Positions 23,184 through 35,203 of a stretch of DNA of 64,000 nucleotides are shown here, in pieces (position 1 is the stretch's first letter; the number at the start of each line of letters is the position of its first letter). Location of the stretch: the NCBI GenBank assembly GCA_958298945.1, contig OY282605.1, positions 37,488,811 through 37,552,810 on the forward strand, in the 5' to 3' direction. Made by a program: the position numbers and the translations under genes. The notes beneath the pieces were generated by a model, which was given only the letters and a program-made list of their open reading frames with translations, did not search any database and was not told where the DNA came from. The DNA comes from Atherix ibis (lineage: Eukaryota; Arthropoda; Insecta; Diptera; Athericidae).

Positions 23184-23401
23184 TCAATGGACATTCACAC
23201 TTACCCGCAATGTTCGTGTGGTGTTCCTCAGGGAAGATTTTTGATGGATACAAAGCGAGTCGTATCATTAGCATGTATGGCAAAAAAAGTTTTAAGATAA
23301 ATTGGAATATCGTATGTATAAATGCTGTAGGAGATGGGCCCAAGTAAACTTCCCTGAGGAACACCACACGAACATTGCGGGTAAGTGTGAATGTCCATTG
23401 A
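23184..23401. repeat. 53-base perfect inverted repeat around a 112-base spacer
   Basis: Arms 23184-23236 and 23349-23401 are exact reverse complements (they start TCAATGGACATTCACACTTA on the left). The arms contain the GVPQG region of a LINE reverse transcriptase. Perfect identity amid decayed sequence indicates a recent inverted duplication. Transcription would give a 53-bp hairpin RNA. Confidence 0.9.
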
Positions 23402-23409
23402 ATTCATTT

Positions 23410-25440
23410 ATCTTAAAAGTGTCGCTTTGAAAGAAACTATTTCTGTACTAGCTAATAGGTGGAGGGAAGAATCTTTTTAAGTTTACATAGTTTAGTCAAC
23501 ATCGGGACAGTGCTCTTTTCTTTCTAAAGACTTAATGACATTATTGGGTAGTGAAATAATTGAAACGAAAACCGATCTAAAAGTTAGAAATTCAATTTAA
23601 GGATTTGAAGTTGGTAAATTTATTGATTTATTGAAATTAGAGATCATTTTAATAATTGCAAATTTCTAAAGGATTGGAAAATATGTTGATCAAAAGATAG
23701 AGTAAGGCTGTGATTATTATTCTTTTAGGAAGTTCTTGCAGTATATTGAAGAAATTTTGATTAAAATGACAACTTTGAAGAGGGTAAATCTCCTCGCCTT
23801 TTGGGCGAAGACTCATGAATAATTTCCTGTTTCGATTTTAGTAGAATGAGTTTTGTCTAGTGTGTGTTCATGTAAAGTAAACGATTTTGCAAGGTGGTCG
23901 CCTTCCCTCAAAAGTTTTGGCTCAAATTCCATCAGCTTTTCGAAAGTGCTGCGTTATTTTTTTTAAGAGAGAAGTTGTTTTATAGCTTGAGAGAAGAAAA
24001 GAACTTGGTGAACAATCTTTAGCGTTAATGTCAACAAGAATTCTCAAGAGCTCCTAGAAAGTATCTTAATTCGTGGGAGTATATTGATTTTTTCGCGAAG
24101 AAATTATTTTTGAGTCAATAATTTGAATATATATGGAAATTTTATGCAAAATATTATTATTATTACAAAAATTTAAAAAATATACTCGTATAATCACGAA
24201 ACGAAAATTTATTAACAATTAAATTTTTTTGTTTTTAAACATATTTCAAGCATTATCATCGTTATTTTATGCTTTTAAAAATTCAAAGAAATCCACTATG
24301 CTTACAGCAGTCTATTTACTGGAACTTTTTCTTGATAAGGGTTGCTTAAAATTTCTACAAAATTCACATACTGCTGTTGTTCCCCTATTGTTATTAATTT
24401 AATTTGACCCCAATTGAAATTGATACTGATTTAAAATTAAATTCATTAAAAAAAAATATGTTAACGACTTTTTCAAATCTATGTTTTCATGCTTTAAAAA
24501 TTAGCTGACAATTACTTTAATTATATTTAAGATAAGTTAAGAAAATAAATAAATAAAAAGGTTAAGATTAAATATTATTCCAATGTTAAAGAATTTTTAT
24601 GTTTCATATATAATTTTTTTTACGCTGGCAAAAAAAATGAATAACAATAAAAAGTATCCCCTCCCCCTCACAAGCTTTACCATCCTTTTTCTGTTATTGT
24701 CTCAAACCCGAAAGGGGGGATGTAAAATATGTTTTCATGGTTATTGTGAAATTTATGCGAATTATAAATATTCGGCTAACAACAACTTTTAATTGATGAG
24801 TACCAAAACCATCGGCGTTAGCAAGAAAGTTTAACTGGAGGAAAACTTTTTGAAAATTTTCCTAGCTTTTTAATTAATTAAAACACATTTTATATAAAAC
24901 ATAATAAAATGAGTACGAAATTTTTAATATAAAATAATTATTTTATCTTAAAAATCTTTTTTGAACTTCTTTTGATGAATGAATAATATTTTGTGTAAAT
25001 TTCTCTTTAATTTTAAACTTTTAATTTATTCTTTATTTATTTATTATTATATTTTACTTTTTTTATTTTTAGGTAAATATCTTAAAGTGAATGAAAACAA
25101 TTTAATTGGAAATAATACGATTTTATTATGGGAAATTTTTTGACATCGTAGAAAAAGGTATACACTTTATTTGTAAGGGGTAAGCGTATTTTGTACTTGT
25201 CAGATGATTTTTAATAATATCTTTAACAATTAAATGAATAATGTTTACATATTCGTGAATTCAGCATTTTTTCGGAAAAAGTTAATCTTAAAGAAAGATA
25301 AATTGTTGAAAAAGTTCTTTCACCACAATCAATTTATATAAATCAACAGAAATATTTAAATTCGCTTTAAATTTCACCATTAAAGAATGTGTACTTTAAA
25401 ATAAAATATTAATAAGATATTATTATTAATAATATATAAA
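23410..25440. other. AT-rich sequence without recognised genes
   Basis: No ORF with family character, no inverted-repeat element and no RNA gene was recognised. Some CTC/GAG-richer segments at 23760-24060 could be old repeats. Confidence 0.45.
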
Positions 25441-26905
25441 TATAAAAATAATTGAGACCGTTTGTGTCTGATACGCAGTGGCCTTGATTCCAAATTCATC
25501 TGCTAAGTGGTCGGTCTGTGATGTCCTTTAATTCTCAGTAATTACACTCGCAATTTACATTCATTTTAGTTCTATTAATATCAGAAATTACCATTAAATA
25601 AAAAAACATATTTACTAAAAATTAAAATTTTTTTAAAAAAAAGAGAAGCAAGTGTCAGATTAGAGCAAATTTTTGATTACAAGATGGCCGAATTAATAAC
25701 AGTTGCTTACATTTGGCCACATTCTCCTTATATAGTAGCAAACTAGAATTGTTCAACTAACAATATTAAAGTTTTGTTTAAAAATGCATTATCAACAATA
25801 ATTATAAATCATATTTATTAGATATTTCTCTTAATCAAAACTAGTTCGTTTGGTCTAGTTGGCAGCCATCTTGATTTCGAATACACCTGGTGAATAGACG
25901 GCGTGGGCTGCCTTTAATTGTAAACTATTGCCCTAACTGGTCATAGCATGTAAAAATATATACAAATTTTATTACAATACCTTTAAAAATTTTAATAAAA
26001 GAAAAAATTTATTGCAAGAAAAATTGAAAAAAAATGGATAGCAAAATTTTGATTACAAGATGGCCGACTACACGGAAATTACTTGCCAAAAAAGCACCAG
26101 AGTACTTTTGATCGAGTAATAAAATTTTTATTTCTTTAAATAATCGAATATTAATTATAATTATAAATCATATTTATTAGATATTTATCTTAATCAAAAC
26201 TAGTTCGTTTGGTCTAGTTGGCAGCCATCTTGATTTCGAATACACCTGGTGAATAGACGGCGTGGGCTGCCTTTAATTGTAAACTATTGCCCTAACTGGT
26301 CATAGCATGTAAAAATATATACAAATTTTATTACAATACCTTTAAAAATTATAATAAAAGAAAAAATTTATTGCAAGAAAAATTTAAAAAAAATGAATAG
26401 CAAAATTTTGATTACAAGATGGCCGACTACACGGAAATTACTTGCCAAAAAAGCACCAGAGTACTTTTGATCGAGTAATAAAATTTTTATTTCTTTAAAT
26501 AATCGAATATTAATTATAATTATAAATCATATTTATTAGATATTTATCTTAATCAAAACTAGTTCGTTTGGTCTAGTTGGCAGCCATCTTAATTTCGAAT
26601 ACACCTGATGAATAGACGGAGTGGGCTGCCTTTAATTGTAAACTATTGCCCTAACTGGTCATAGCATGTAAAAATGTATACAAATTTTATTACAATACCT
26701 TTAAAAATTACAATAAAAGAAAAAATTTATTGAAAGAAAAATTGAAAAAAAAAATGAATAGCAAAATTTTGATTACAAGATGGCTGACTACACGGAAATT
26801 ACTTGCCATAAGGCACCAGAGTACTTTTGATCGAGTAATAAAATTTAAATTTTGTAAAATAATCCATTATTAACAATACTTAAAAATCATATTTATTAGA
26901 CTCCC
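25440..26905. repeat. tandem array of four ~360-base units
   Basis: The landmark CTTGATTTCGAATACACCTG occurs near 25870 and 26229 and, with small changes, near 26589; a diverged version lies near 25493. The landmark GATTACAAGATGGCC starts at 25675, 26051, 26410 and 26771 (TGGCTG in the last). Spacings are 376, 359 and 361. Units 2-4 are nearly identical, while the first is clearly older. Each unit holds one CAAGATGGC and, about 180 bases away, one GCAGCCATCTT in inverse orientation. No ORF spans the unit. It is satellite-like or a tandemly repeated transposon fragment. Confidence 0.85.
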
Positions 26906-28712
26906 CAGAAATTCGCTGCAGTCACCCTCCCTGATTCAGTAGTAATTAACTGATTATGAACTAAAAATTTGAAAATTTTACTTAGTAAATTTTTTTTTAA
27001 ATTTACGCTAATTTCATATTTTTATCATTAAAGAAAAAAAGAACAGTTGAAATGTTTCTCTAAAAATATATAAATGATAGAAGATAAAAATTAAATACTT
27101 TCTATAAAGTTTTATTAAAAATACCGTTCAAATAAGAATTTTTTTTTGTACAATATTTGCCAAGAAAATATATGGTTTTGATACTACAATTAATATATTT
27201 AATATTTTGAATGAAAATATTTTATTTACGATTCAAATAAATATTTTCGAAAAATAAATTCATAAGAAAATCTTTTATCTGCAATATAATCGTAACAACA
27301 GAGGAAAATTCGTTAAAAATGCACATCACAAACTAAATATTTTCTATTATAAATAAAAGTTTAGAGAAAATAATTTCGAAAAAATCATGCAAAAGTATTA
27401 TAAAAATTCGTACATTATAGGAAAAATGCAAATCCGATGCACTTAGCAACTGTACCGACACAACAAATCCTTATGCAATACATGATCTTCGATACTTTTT
27501 ATTCGACGCTGCATTGAACATTATTACTGGAACAAAATTTTGAACAATATTTCATGTTAAAAAGGAAAATATTTGTTTATGTTTAAAAAGAATTCACTGA
27601 ATATACTTTTCAGCTAAGCCAAATATATCCTTATGCAAATGCATGATGAAATATATCGAAATATGGAATATTAGAGAGAATTTTGTCAAAATTATAGTCA
27701 AAATAACGTTGATGTATTAAAAGCTTTTGGCAATGTCCACTGGGATCGAGTATACATAAGTAAATATTTTTCTTTGATTAGTCAACCAAGAATGTTTGCC
27801 ATAATATCTTGAAATTTTATATAGAATATTTTTAAAAAAATGGAAAATGAAGATAAATTGGAAAATATTGAATTATATATTTTCTAAGAGTGTACATATA
27901 TTTTTAATCTTTAAAAAACAACAGTTATTTGCATTGAATTTATACAAATACAGTTTTGTTAAAAATTTTGTTTGTTAGCCTAAATTGGCCTAGTACTTTT
28001 ATGATTATCCTTTATAGGTTCAACTTAATATTTTATAATAATAAATTTTAGGATTAATTTTCTCTTAATTATTCATATCCATTCAAAATATATCAGTTTC
28101 CCACAATAAAAAAAAATTCAAACATATTTACTTATCCTGCGACTGGGCCTCTCTCCTAAAATTATGATCCTCTATTTTTTATATTGTAATTTAAGAATTA
28201 TCTGGGGTATGAAAAATGATATGGAAATAGTAATATTGACGGAGAAAAATTAAACTCAATTTATATTTACTATATAAAGGTACAAAAATTACCTTCTACA
28301 AAAGCTTCTAGAACTTTTTAAATGCAAAATCCTACTTGTATCTGCACATAGTCATATATGAAGAATTGCCCAGTTTGAGCTTCAAAAAATAAAATTAAAT
28401 AAAATAAATTTTGTCATTATGTACAGAATACAACATAACATTATTCTAATAAGTGCTACAATATCTTTTTTGGGTTATTTTCGTTGACTTTTTTACACAT
28501 TTTGAACTGTAATTCGATCACTACTTGTCGGATGATGATCGCATTTAATTCTTTTAAGTTTAAAATTTTCTGCAAAAATACAATTTCAGATCCATAAGAA
28601 ATATTCTAACAGTTTCAAATCGGCTAACTGATATAACAAAATCTCAAGAGTAGAAATTGTGCAAAAAAAATCGATTTATTATTTAAGAATAGTTTTAGAT
28701 AAAAAAAATATT
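26906..28712. other. AT-rich sequence without recognised genes
   Basis: Very AT-rich, with short A/T homopolymers. Nothing recognisable on either strand. Confidence 0.5.
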
Positions 28713-28714
28713 TA

Positions 28715-29742
28715 CCAGGTATATAAGCTTAAATCCGCTGTTTTTTTAGGTAAAAAAACCCATATTTTTTTCATAGAAAGCAATAACATATTTATTCAAA
28801 GTACTTGCCCTTGCTAGCTACATATTTTTTCCATCTCTCGGGCAATTTGTGGATACCACGCCAAAAAAATTCCTTCTCTTTCGAGGCCAACCACTCATCA
28901 AGCCATTTTCGGACGTCTTCGTAAGAATCGAAGTGCTGCTCAGCGAGCGCGTGGCCCATCGACGAAAACAGGTAGTAGTCGGAAGGGTCCAGGTTTGGAG
29001 AATTAGCGGGGTTGAGTAGCACCGCCCAGTTGAGTGTCTCCAAGTAGTTTGGAACCATTTTTGACGTGTGCGATGGTGCGTTGTCGTGGAGTAAAATCAG
29101 CTTGTCATGTTTTTGTTGATCAAGCGAATTGGTCTCGGGGAAGATGTTGATGGTTGACCGGGATCAACCCACGATTTTTTTCGTTTAGGAATCTCGAAAT
29201 ATATCCACTTTTCATCGCCTGTCACAATCCGATGCAGGAACGATTTTCTTCTTTGTCTGGCGAGCAAGATTTCGCAGGTGTTTGTTTTGCCGTCGCTCCA
29301 TCTGCCTATCGATTGGGTTTCGTCTGCGTCGAAAAGACCCTGCAATTGATGGTCCTCAACCTTTCTAGGCCGATTTTCACGCTTTTTATCCTACAAGTCA
29401 AAATTGCCACCTTTAAACCGACGCAACCAATCTCGCCACATTGTTTTCGATAAAGCACTGTTACCATAGGCCTCCGTAAGTATTCGATGCGATTTGGCAG
29501 CCGATTTCTTCAAATCGAAGCAAAAAAGCAGAGCTTCCGCATATGCTCTTTTTCTGGCACAAAACTAGACATGATTACCAAAGAAAAAATGTATGGTGTT
29601 GTACAAAATTGCTGACAATGTGCACTGATTAAAGTTGACAGATATCAAACTCATAAGAAAAAGTATGGCGTGCCAATGGTAGCTAAATACGCTCACTCAC
29701 GCAATCTATGACCAAACAGCGGTTTTAAGCTTATACCCCTGG
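28715..29742 (-). mobile_element. Mos1-like mariner F1, internally deleted
   Basis: The left end CCAGGTATATAAGCTTAAAT (28715) and the reverse complement of the right end CCAGGGGTATAAGCTTAAAA (29742) are inverted repeats flanked by TA. They resemble the CCAGGTGTACAAGT-type ends of the mauritiana subfamily. The 1028 bases are about 260 fewer than a full-length Mos1-type element. Confidence 0.85.
28792..29572 (-). pseudogene. Mos1-like transposase pseudogene with two internal deletions
   Basis: The N-terminus MSSFVPEKEHMR is at 29572, then frameshifts. A second frame (29097-29345) jumps from LFDADETQ to TCEILLARQRRKSFLHRIVT, so the second helix-turn-helix is deleted. It continues with VTGDEKWIYFEIPKRKKSW (first Asp) to about PIRLINKNMTS. 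A second deletion then removes the middle of the catalytic domain up to LILLHDNAPSHT (near 29078, second Asp). The last part (28792-29058) reads TLNWAVLLNPANSPNLDPSD, with SPDLAPSD changed to SPNLDPSD, and ends LPERWKKYVASKGKYFE. Motif order and wording match the mauritiana subfamily. Inactive. Confidence 0.85.
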
Positions 29743-29924
29743 TATGTAAAAAAAAGGTCCCTAATTATCGTCTTTCATTGGTAAAAGTATTCTATTTTAT
29801 TGGTTAGATATCTTTAGTTATGAGCAAACATCACAAGACATTCAAAAATTGTAGTTTAATAAAAAAAATACTATTTAAAATTATTTTTAATAAGAAATTG
29901 GAACTATTTATTTAAAAATTATCA

Positions 29925-31110
29925 TTAATTTCCGCCTAGAAAAATCTACAATCCAACAATGTCATCGTGTGGTTGATCTAATTGTGTCCTCTTTTGAGCG
30001 AACAGAGTACTGTTCGTGTGTGTTTCTAAATATATTACATGCTTTTGATCGGGTGTGACACCCTGGACTGCTCTAGAAACTCAACTTCCTTCTAACCACA
30101 TACTTCTTTATTTTTAGATCATACCTCTTCGAAGGCCATTTTCAAATAGCTGTTAACACCGAATAGTTTGAAATATATCCAACCACAGCTGTAGTTCCTC
30201 ATATATTACCACAATTATATAATATTTATAACTTTGATAGCTCAACTAATTCCAAAACTTTAACTAATACCTATACTTGCATTCCCATATCAGAAATCTC
30301 CAAGCTGGAGAGTGAAGATAAATGAGCAGAAGAGTGTTAATGTAACCTTTACCGTCTGCAAAGATTCACCCATTACCATATTTTTTCAATGGCAACATCA
30401 TTCCACCAAAAGACAAAGTACACTACCTGAGACTAAACCTAGACGAACTACTGACTTGGAATCCTCACAAGAAAGAGACGTTCTCGACTACTACTTAGAC
30501 TGACTACTACACAATAGATCAAAAACTGACATTGAAAAACAAATTTTTTATGTACAAACACAATTTTAAAGCCGATCTGGACATACGGAATGGAACTCTG
30601 GGATTCTACTAGGCGTTCCAATTCTTCTTTCTAATCCAATCCCTTCAATCCAAAATCCTCTGAAAAATCGTTGATGCTCCACTCTATATGTCACATTGAC
30701 AATACTTTATGTCACAATGATTCCATTGAAAAAACCGATCCATATTGATTCAATTCAAGACTGGTTCAGAAAGAGAAGAATAAAAGTAAACGAACAAAAA
30801 AGTGTTCATGTTACTTTTACTATTTGCCAATAACCATCCCTTGCCATACGTATTACCGGCAATATTGTTCTACTAAATACTCAGCTACGTTCCTTACTCC
30901 CACATAAAACTAAAAGGAACGGAAACGGACAGACGCTACAGAGATCTATAAAAAATTTTGAATAAAGGATCAAATCTGACAGTTGGCAAAAAATCACTTA
31001 TACTCAATACAATAATAAGATCCACTTGGACTTACAAAATAGATTTTTTGGGGTCAATCAGGCCTTCCAATTCCGGTCAAATTCAATTCCTTAAATTGTA
31101 ATAGTATCTT
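29925..31110 (+). pseudogene. Jockey-like reverse-transcriptase pseudogene, partly duplicated
   Basis: Reading from 29935, the strand gives STIQQCHRVVDLIVSSFER, then VFLNILHAFDRV (the AFD box) and LYNIYNFD from the GPLLYNI motif, but the F/YADD motif cannot be read. Further on, VNVTFTVCKDSP (30312-30503) and ILKPIWTYGMELWDSTRRSN (near 30570) mark the RT C-terminal part. From about 30750 a second partial copy repeats KRRIKVNEQKSVHVTFTI. Stops are frequent. Two pieces of the same kind of element therefore lie head to tail. The same family is seen at 59.2, 61.8 and 63.3 kb. Confidence 0.7.
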
Positions 31111-31330
31111 TTGTATAATATTTCTTTCGTTCATTAGTAATTACAAAATAAATCATAATCGACTGGCATCTCATAAAAGTCCTCTTCTAAAAAAAAATTT
31201 CCTTACTATTTCAGGCAATTTTTGATATTTTTTTAGATTGCTTCGGGCCATAATTCGGAAATTACTAAACGAATATCCTGAAACTTTCAAAATTAAATAC
31301 TTCAAACTTTTAAATAGTTGTTTTTATATA

Positions 31331-31440
31331 GTTTTATAAGAAAATGTTCAACAGCGTCAAATTTTATAATCTTGAAGGCCATTTGATATCACCAAATTTT
31401 GAAATTATGCATCCTGGAAAGTTTCAGCGCAATAAAGCCT
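31331..31440 (-). pseudogene. DD41D transposase remnant
   Basis: The minus strand reads GDIKWPSRL, stop, NLTLLNIFL. This corresponds to DIEWPPRSCDLTPLDYFVW of the DD41D element at 16.6 kb, with the catalytic Asp changed. The same motif block occurs at 43.4 kb. Only about 35 codons are recognisable. Confidence 0.5.
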
Positions 31441-31449
31441 AAATTTGTC

Positions 31450-33340
31450 ATGTTTTATAAGTTGTGGTGGCATTTTATAAAAATTATGCTAAATTTAAAT
31501 AAAAATCTTCAATTTTAAGTAAAAAGCATTTGGTAACTGCCTCTTCTTCTTCATTTTCAACATTAACATTTGGCAGCTACTTTTTAAGGATAAAATTGCG
31601 TTTTTATAATTTTGTAGTCGTTTTACAAAGATTCTTCTTGCTTATTGCCATATCCATGCCGATCTTCTTTTAAAAGAAAAAAGCAAAGCACGATTATGGA
31701 AGAATTACTCCTTTTTTATAGAAAGTTTTTTACAATTTAAATAAATTTATTGCTAGTAAAATTATTTACCCTATAAAATGGCAATATTTTCAGCTTTATA
31801 ATTTTTTATTTACTAGTATTTATGTTTGAAAAACTTCCGAATAACAAAGATGTACTCTTTAAACTACAAAATGAATTTATATTATATTTTTCACTATATT
31901 AAAATAGGTTTTAATTATTATAAAATTTTCTAAAGCAAAAATAATTTTCTTAGTTTAAAAAATAATTAATAAATCTGAATTTCAGTGTGTAATATTTTTA
32001 CCATATTTAAATTTGAGAAAATATTTCAAAAATTAGTACACGTACATTAAACAGGAATATTACAATATTATTTTGACATTGAAATTAAATACGTGACATA
32101 TGAATACGAGCAAGGATAACAATATTTACCCCTAATATATCTATTCTTTTACGTTTACCTGTACCTATACCTGTTCATGTAACAGTAAAGAAACCAAGAA
32201 TAAATTGTGCCAATTGATGAACGAGCTGTCAAGTAAAGTGAAATAGTGAAATTTTAACTCTAAAATGGAGAAATTTATGATGACATTTAGTGAAAGAAAA
32301 CAACCCGAAAGGAATTTAGACATTTTGAAGAAATATTGCATTCGGTTTGCTTTTCGGTTCGCCGATAATGGTGAATTATTTACGTAGAACAGAAACTATC
32401 AATTTCCTCGATATATTCGCACAGATATCGATCGATAAAATTCCATTCTCGTATCTCGAAAAATATTAAGATCTAACGATGATATAGTCACCGTTGGCCC
32501 ATAATATACACATACATCATCAAGGTACATAAGTGAAATATTATGGAAAATGACTTGACTCCATCCACAGTTGTTAGGAATCCTTCTTTCGTCAGTTAAT
32601 TTTTCTGATAGTACATACACATCCTTACCGACTCAGATAGGTGTCTACATCTATATTTGGTTCTGGATCTATGGATTTGAATGAATAATTTTTTCGTATA
32701 TTTTCTCATATGTGCTATAATCACTTTTTTCCCTTTTTCCCTTTTTTTTCATTTTTTTTTCCTTTGACTGATGTTGACAACATATGCGATGTCTTATAAT
32801 TGATGATTGTATGGTGCAAAATTAATGTACTCAAGGCACATGCAGAAATTATGATAAGAAATTGTAACCATTTTAAATGGGAGGATAAATTAAGGCATTT
32901 TATTTAGGACTCATGCTCACATTCATCTGCATAGTTAATTTGGGATAATTATTAGGGTGTAAATAATAGTCATTTTATGTTCTATTTATATTAATTTTTA
33001 CATTAGGAAAATTATGAGAGGAATTTTTCATAGTTTTTTTCTTTCGTATAGAATTTTTTTTTGTTCATATTTCATAGTTAAGTGAATTATATCAAAAGTT
33101 ATTCAAAAAAAAAATATAAGTGAAAAGAAAAACTTATTTGCCGAATGTACTTTTATTAACATTTTAATTAAATTAAAAACAAAAAATTAATAATATATCC
33201 AAACGGAGTGTTTTTTTTTATTTTATACAATTTGGGTATAAACTTTTGTAATTAAAAAATTTTATTTAAAATTTGTTTATCCCATAAAAGAGTAATTTTT
33301 TCTATTTACTTGCTAAAAAGTAATGAATTTTTTTTAAAGC
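31450..33340. other. AT-rich sequence without recognised genes
   Basis: An isolated 40-codon ORF at 32262-32387 (MEKFMMTFSERKQPERNLDI...) has no recognisable family and I do not call it a gene. Nothing else stands out. Confidence 0.45.
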
Positions 33341-33359
33341 ATTTTGCACGGAACGTTTC

Positions 33360-33480
33360 TGACTTCGAACGAATATCTTGCTTAGATGGCTGAGTTTTTT
33401 GTGGTTCAAAAACCCCCACAAAAAGAAGTCATGTGCATTCAAATCTGGGGATTTTTACATCACTCTAAGTTCTGTTAGCA
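33360..33480 (-). pseudogene. transposase C-terminal fragment (SPDL..DFFLWG type)
   Basis: The minus strand reads KSPDLNAHDFFLWGFLNHKK, matching the SPDLTPLDFFLWGYLK block around the last catalytic Asp of Tc1/mariner-superfamily transposases often annotated as Tc3-like. The sequence between it and the family D mariner at 33.69 kb could not be assigned. Very short, so low certainty. Confidence 0.45.
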
Positions 33481-33690
33481 CCACAAACCATATGTACCAC
33501 TTGTTCAGAACTGAAGAACGCAAAAAAAATTCTCCCATATTCCGGTATGCAGACCTAGAAATATTTTTCGAATGTACGTCATCTGGGTAAAAATATGATT
33601 CTAGTGCTTTATCAGCTATAATTTCACAACAAAAAGTACATCTAAGAGGTTATAATTGACGCCGATGCAAGGTTCTTGGAATATCCGTCC

Positions 33691-34244
33691 TCAACGTTTG
33701 GCGTTACCATGTACGGAATCTCCAAAGCCAATTTTTGTACTTCCACAAATCCGGGTGTTTCTGACGGATTGCTTTGAGTAACTTGCGCATAACTTGCAGG
33801 TAATATTCCTTATTGACCGTTCTACCCTGTGGCAAGAACTCATGATGCACCACGCCCCTGCAATCGAAGAAAACTGTAAGCTCGGGCATCCGGCACGCTT
33901 TTCGTCATTCACATTTTCTCGGCCCTCTGAGAATATTTTGTACCACCGATAAACGCTGCTTTGGTCCAAGGTAGCTTTACCATATGCCACAGTCAACATT
34001 TGGAATGCGTCTGCGCAATTAATTTTGTTTTTCACACAAAATTTGATAAAAATTCTTTGATCCATTTTTTGGAATGGGCAAATATCGAAAAGAGCCAAAA
34101 CATGTGCAAGCACAGCAGCTGTCAAAAATTAACTGAACATTCAAAATGGCCGAACTAGTCGGCATAAGTGAGAGACAAGAGTACCAACATATACGTAACC
34201 CACGGAAATTCAAAATTCGTGATACTTTTTGAACAGATCTCGTA
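33691..34244 (-). mobile_element. mariner family D, copy D2, internally deleted and 3'-truncated
   Basis: The 5' end (34217-34244) carries GATACTTTTTGAACAGATCT then CGTA, the family inverted repeat. The coding part starts MDQRIFIKFCVKNKINCADA (ATG 34065) and continues through VYRWYKIFSEGRENVNDEK. At RAGCP it jumps directly to LTVFFDCRGVVHHEFLPQGR and GRTVNKEYYLQVMRKLLKAI, so about 0.5 kb with the second helix-turn-helix and first catalytic Asp is deleted. After WKYKNWL similarity fades and stops near 33700. The 3' inverted repeat is missing. Confidence 0.8.
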
Positions 34245-34561
34245 TTTATTCATTTATTAATTTCAATGAAAATATGCTTCATCGTTCTTAATATTAATTT
34301 AATTAAAAAACCATAAGTAATGTTTTACTTAATTAAACATTATGTGAGGCTAGTTAGATGGATTTATTGGATTTTTGTTGTGCGTTTTACCACATCTCGT
34401 GAATCAATCGAATTTTGTATGGAAACATCTTTATTTTTATTTTTTTATTTTTTTTATTTGACAGGTTTTATTTCTACATTATACATTATAACACATATAC
34501 ACATAGTCATGAGACACAGTCGCTCCTATGGAGCATATAGCGGCACAGAGAATACACGTCT

Positions 34562-34925
34562 CTAGTTGGTGGTAGAAGGCTTCTTTTTGTTAACGGCATC
34601 ATCTACTTCGGTTGGGGCATAGCAATGGACGATGGTGATGTTTCGGAACTTCGAGTGGAGCCTGGCTGTCAAAAGGCGGTCAGAGACCGGTTTGTAGCGC
34701 ATGAGAGATCTCTTTCCGTTGGCCGATAGGATCAATCCGACTCCACAGTGGTGGCCGCTGTCGTTGCCGCTGTAGATGAAGTGTTCACCCGTCTGCGTTG
34801 TGAGGGCTCCTTGATGTTTCCACCTTGTTTCGGAGATTCTCAGGATTTCGAGGTTGTAAGCGTTTTTGGGAGAGAAGCCAGTCGAGAAGTTTATTTGGGA
34901 GAGAGTCCCGCACGTTCCAGGTACC
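34562..34925 (-). pseudogene. LINE apurinic-type endonuclease fragment
   Basis: One open minus-strand frame reads GTCGTLSQINFSTGFSPKNA, YNLEILRISETRWKHQGALT, THE-type GEHFIYSGNDSGHHCGVGLI, LLTARLHSKFRNITIVHCYA, then PTEVDDAVNKKK and a stop at 34562. WNVRT-like start, ISETRW (acidic metal-binding residue) and VHCYAPT are the landmark blocks of LINE endonuclease domains of the kind often annotated as craniofacial-development-protein-2-like. The domain should continue through the GDFN and SDH blocks, but it is cut off and joined to the element's 3' region by internal deletion. It nicks the target DNA in active elements; this copy cannot. Confidence 0.75.
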
Positions 34926-35132
34926 TATTCAGGCTGTTCGATGAAAACCAGATGAGTTTTTTTGCCTGAGGTACGGTCCGGTTGATTCTTCTTGTGCTGT
35001 TTCTTGATAAGGCGGTTTTTATAGCTTGCGGCTTATCAGGCCAGCAAAGTAGCCTCCAGTGACGTTGGGGGACTTTACGGACTACATATAAGGCTTGTAG
35101 TCGGCCTCTCACCCCGGCACCATGCCGAGATG

Positions 35133-35183
35133 GCGGCAGCGGGAATCGAACCCGCTACCTACCGAGTGTGAGTCGGTCAACAC
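35133..35183 (-). repeat. tRNA-like anticodon and T-arm segment of the LINE head
   Basis: On the minus strand ACCGA-CTCACAC-TCGGT folds as an anticodon arm and GCGGG-TTCGATT-CCCGC as a perfect T arm with B box GGTTCGATTCC. The 5' half of the tRNA (acceptor, D arm, A box) is deleted, so this is not a tRNA gene. Confidence 0.75.
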
Positions 35184-35203
35184 ACACTCGGTTAAACCTG
35201 CGG

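Larger units (their letters stand above)
22800..23410 (-). pseudogene. Jockey-like reverse-transcriptase debris with inverted duplication
   Basis: The minus strand near 23039-23082 reads KPIWTYKLELQGS, the KPIWTYG.ELWGS motif near the end of Jockey reverse transcriptase. The plus strand near 23213-23245 reads CGVPQG, the RT GVPQG motif in the opposite orientation; a perfect inverted copy of that block lies at 23349-23401. The fragment is therefore rearranged as well as decayed. Confidence 0.55.

Noticed and set aside
25440..26905. CRISPR-like or gene-cluster array
   Set aside because: Units are ~360 bases with no spacer/repeat alternation and no coding capacity.
32262..32387. 40-codon ORF MEKFMMTFSERKQ...
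   Set aside because: Too short, no homologue recognised, no supporting signals.
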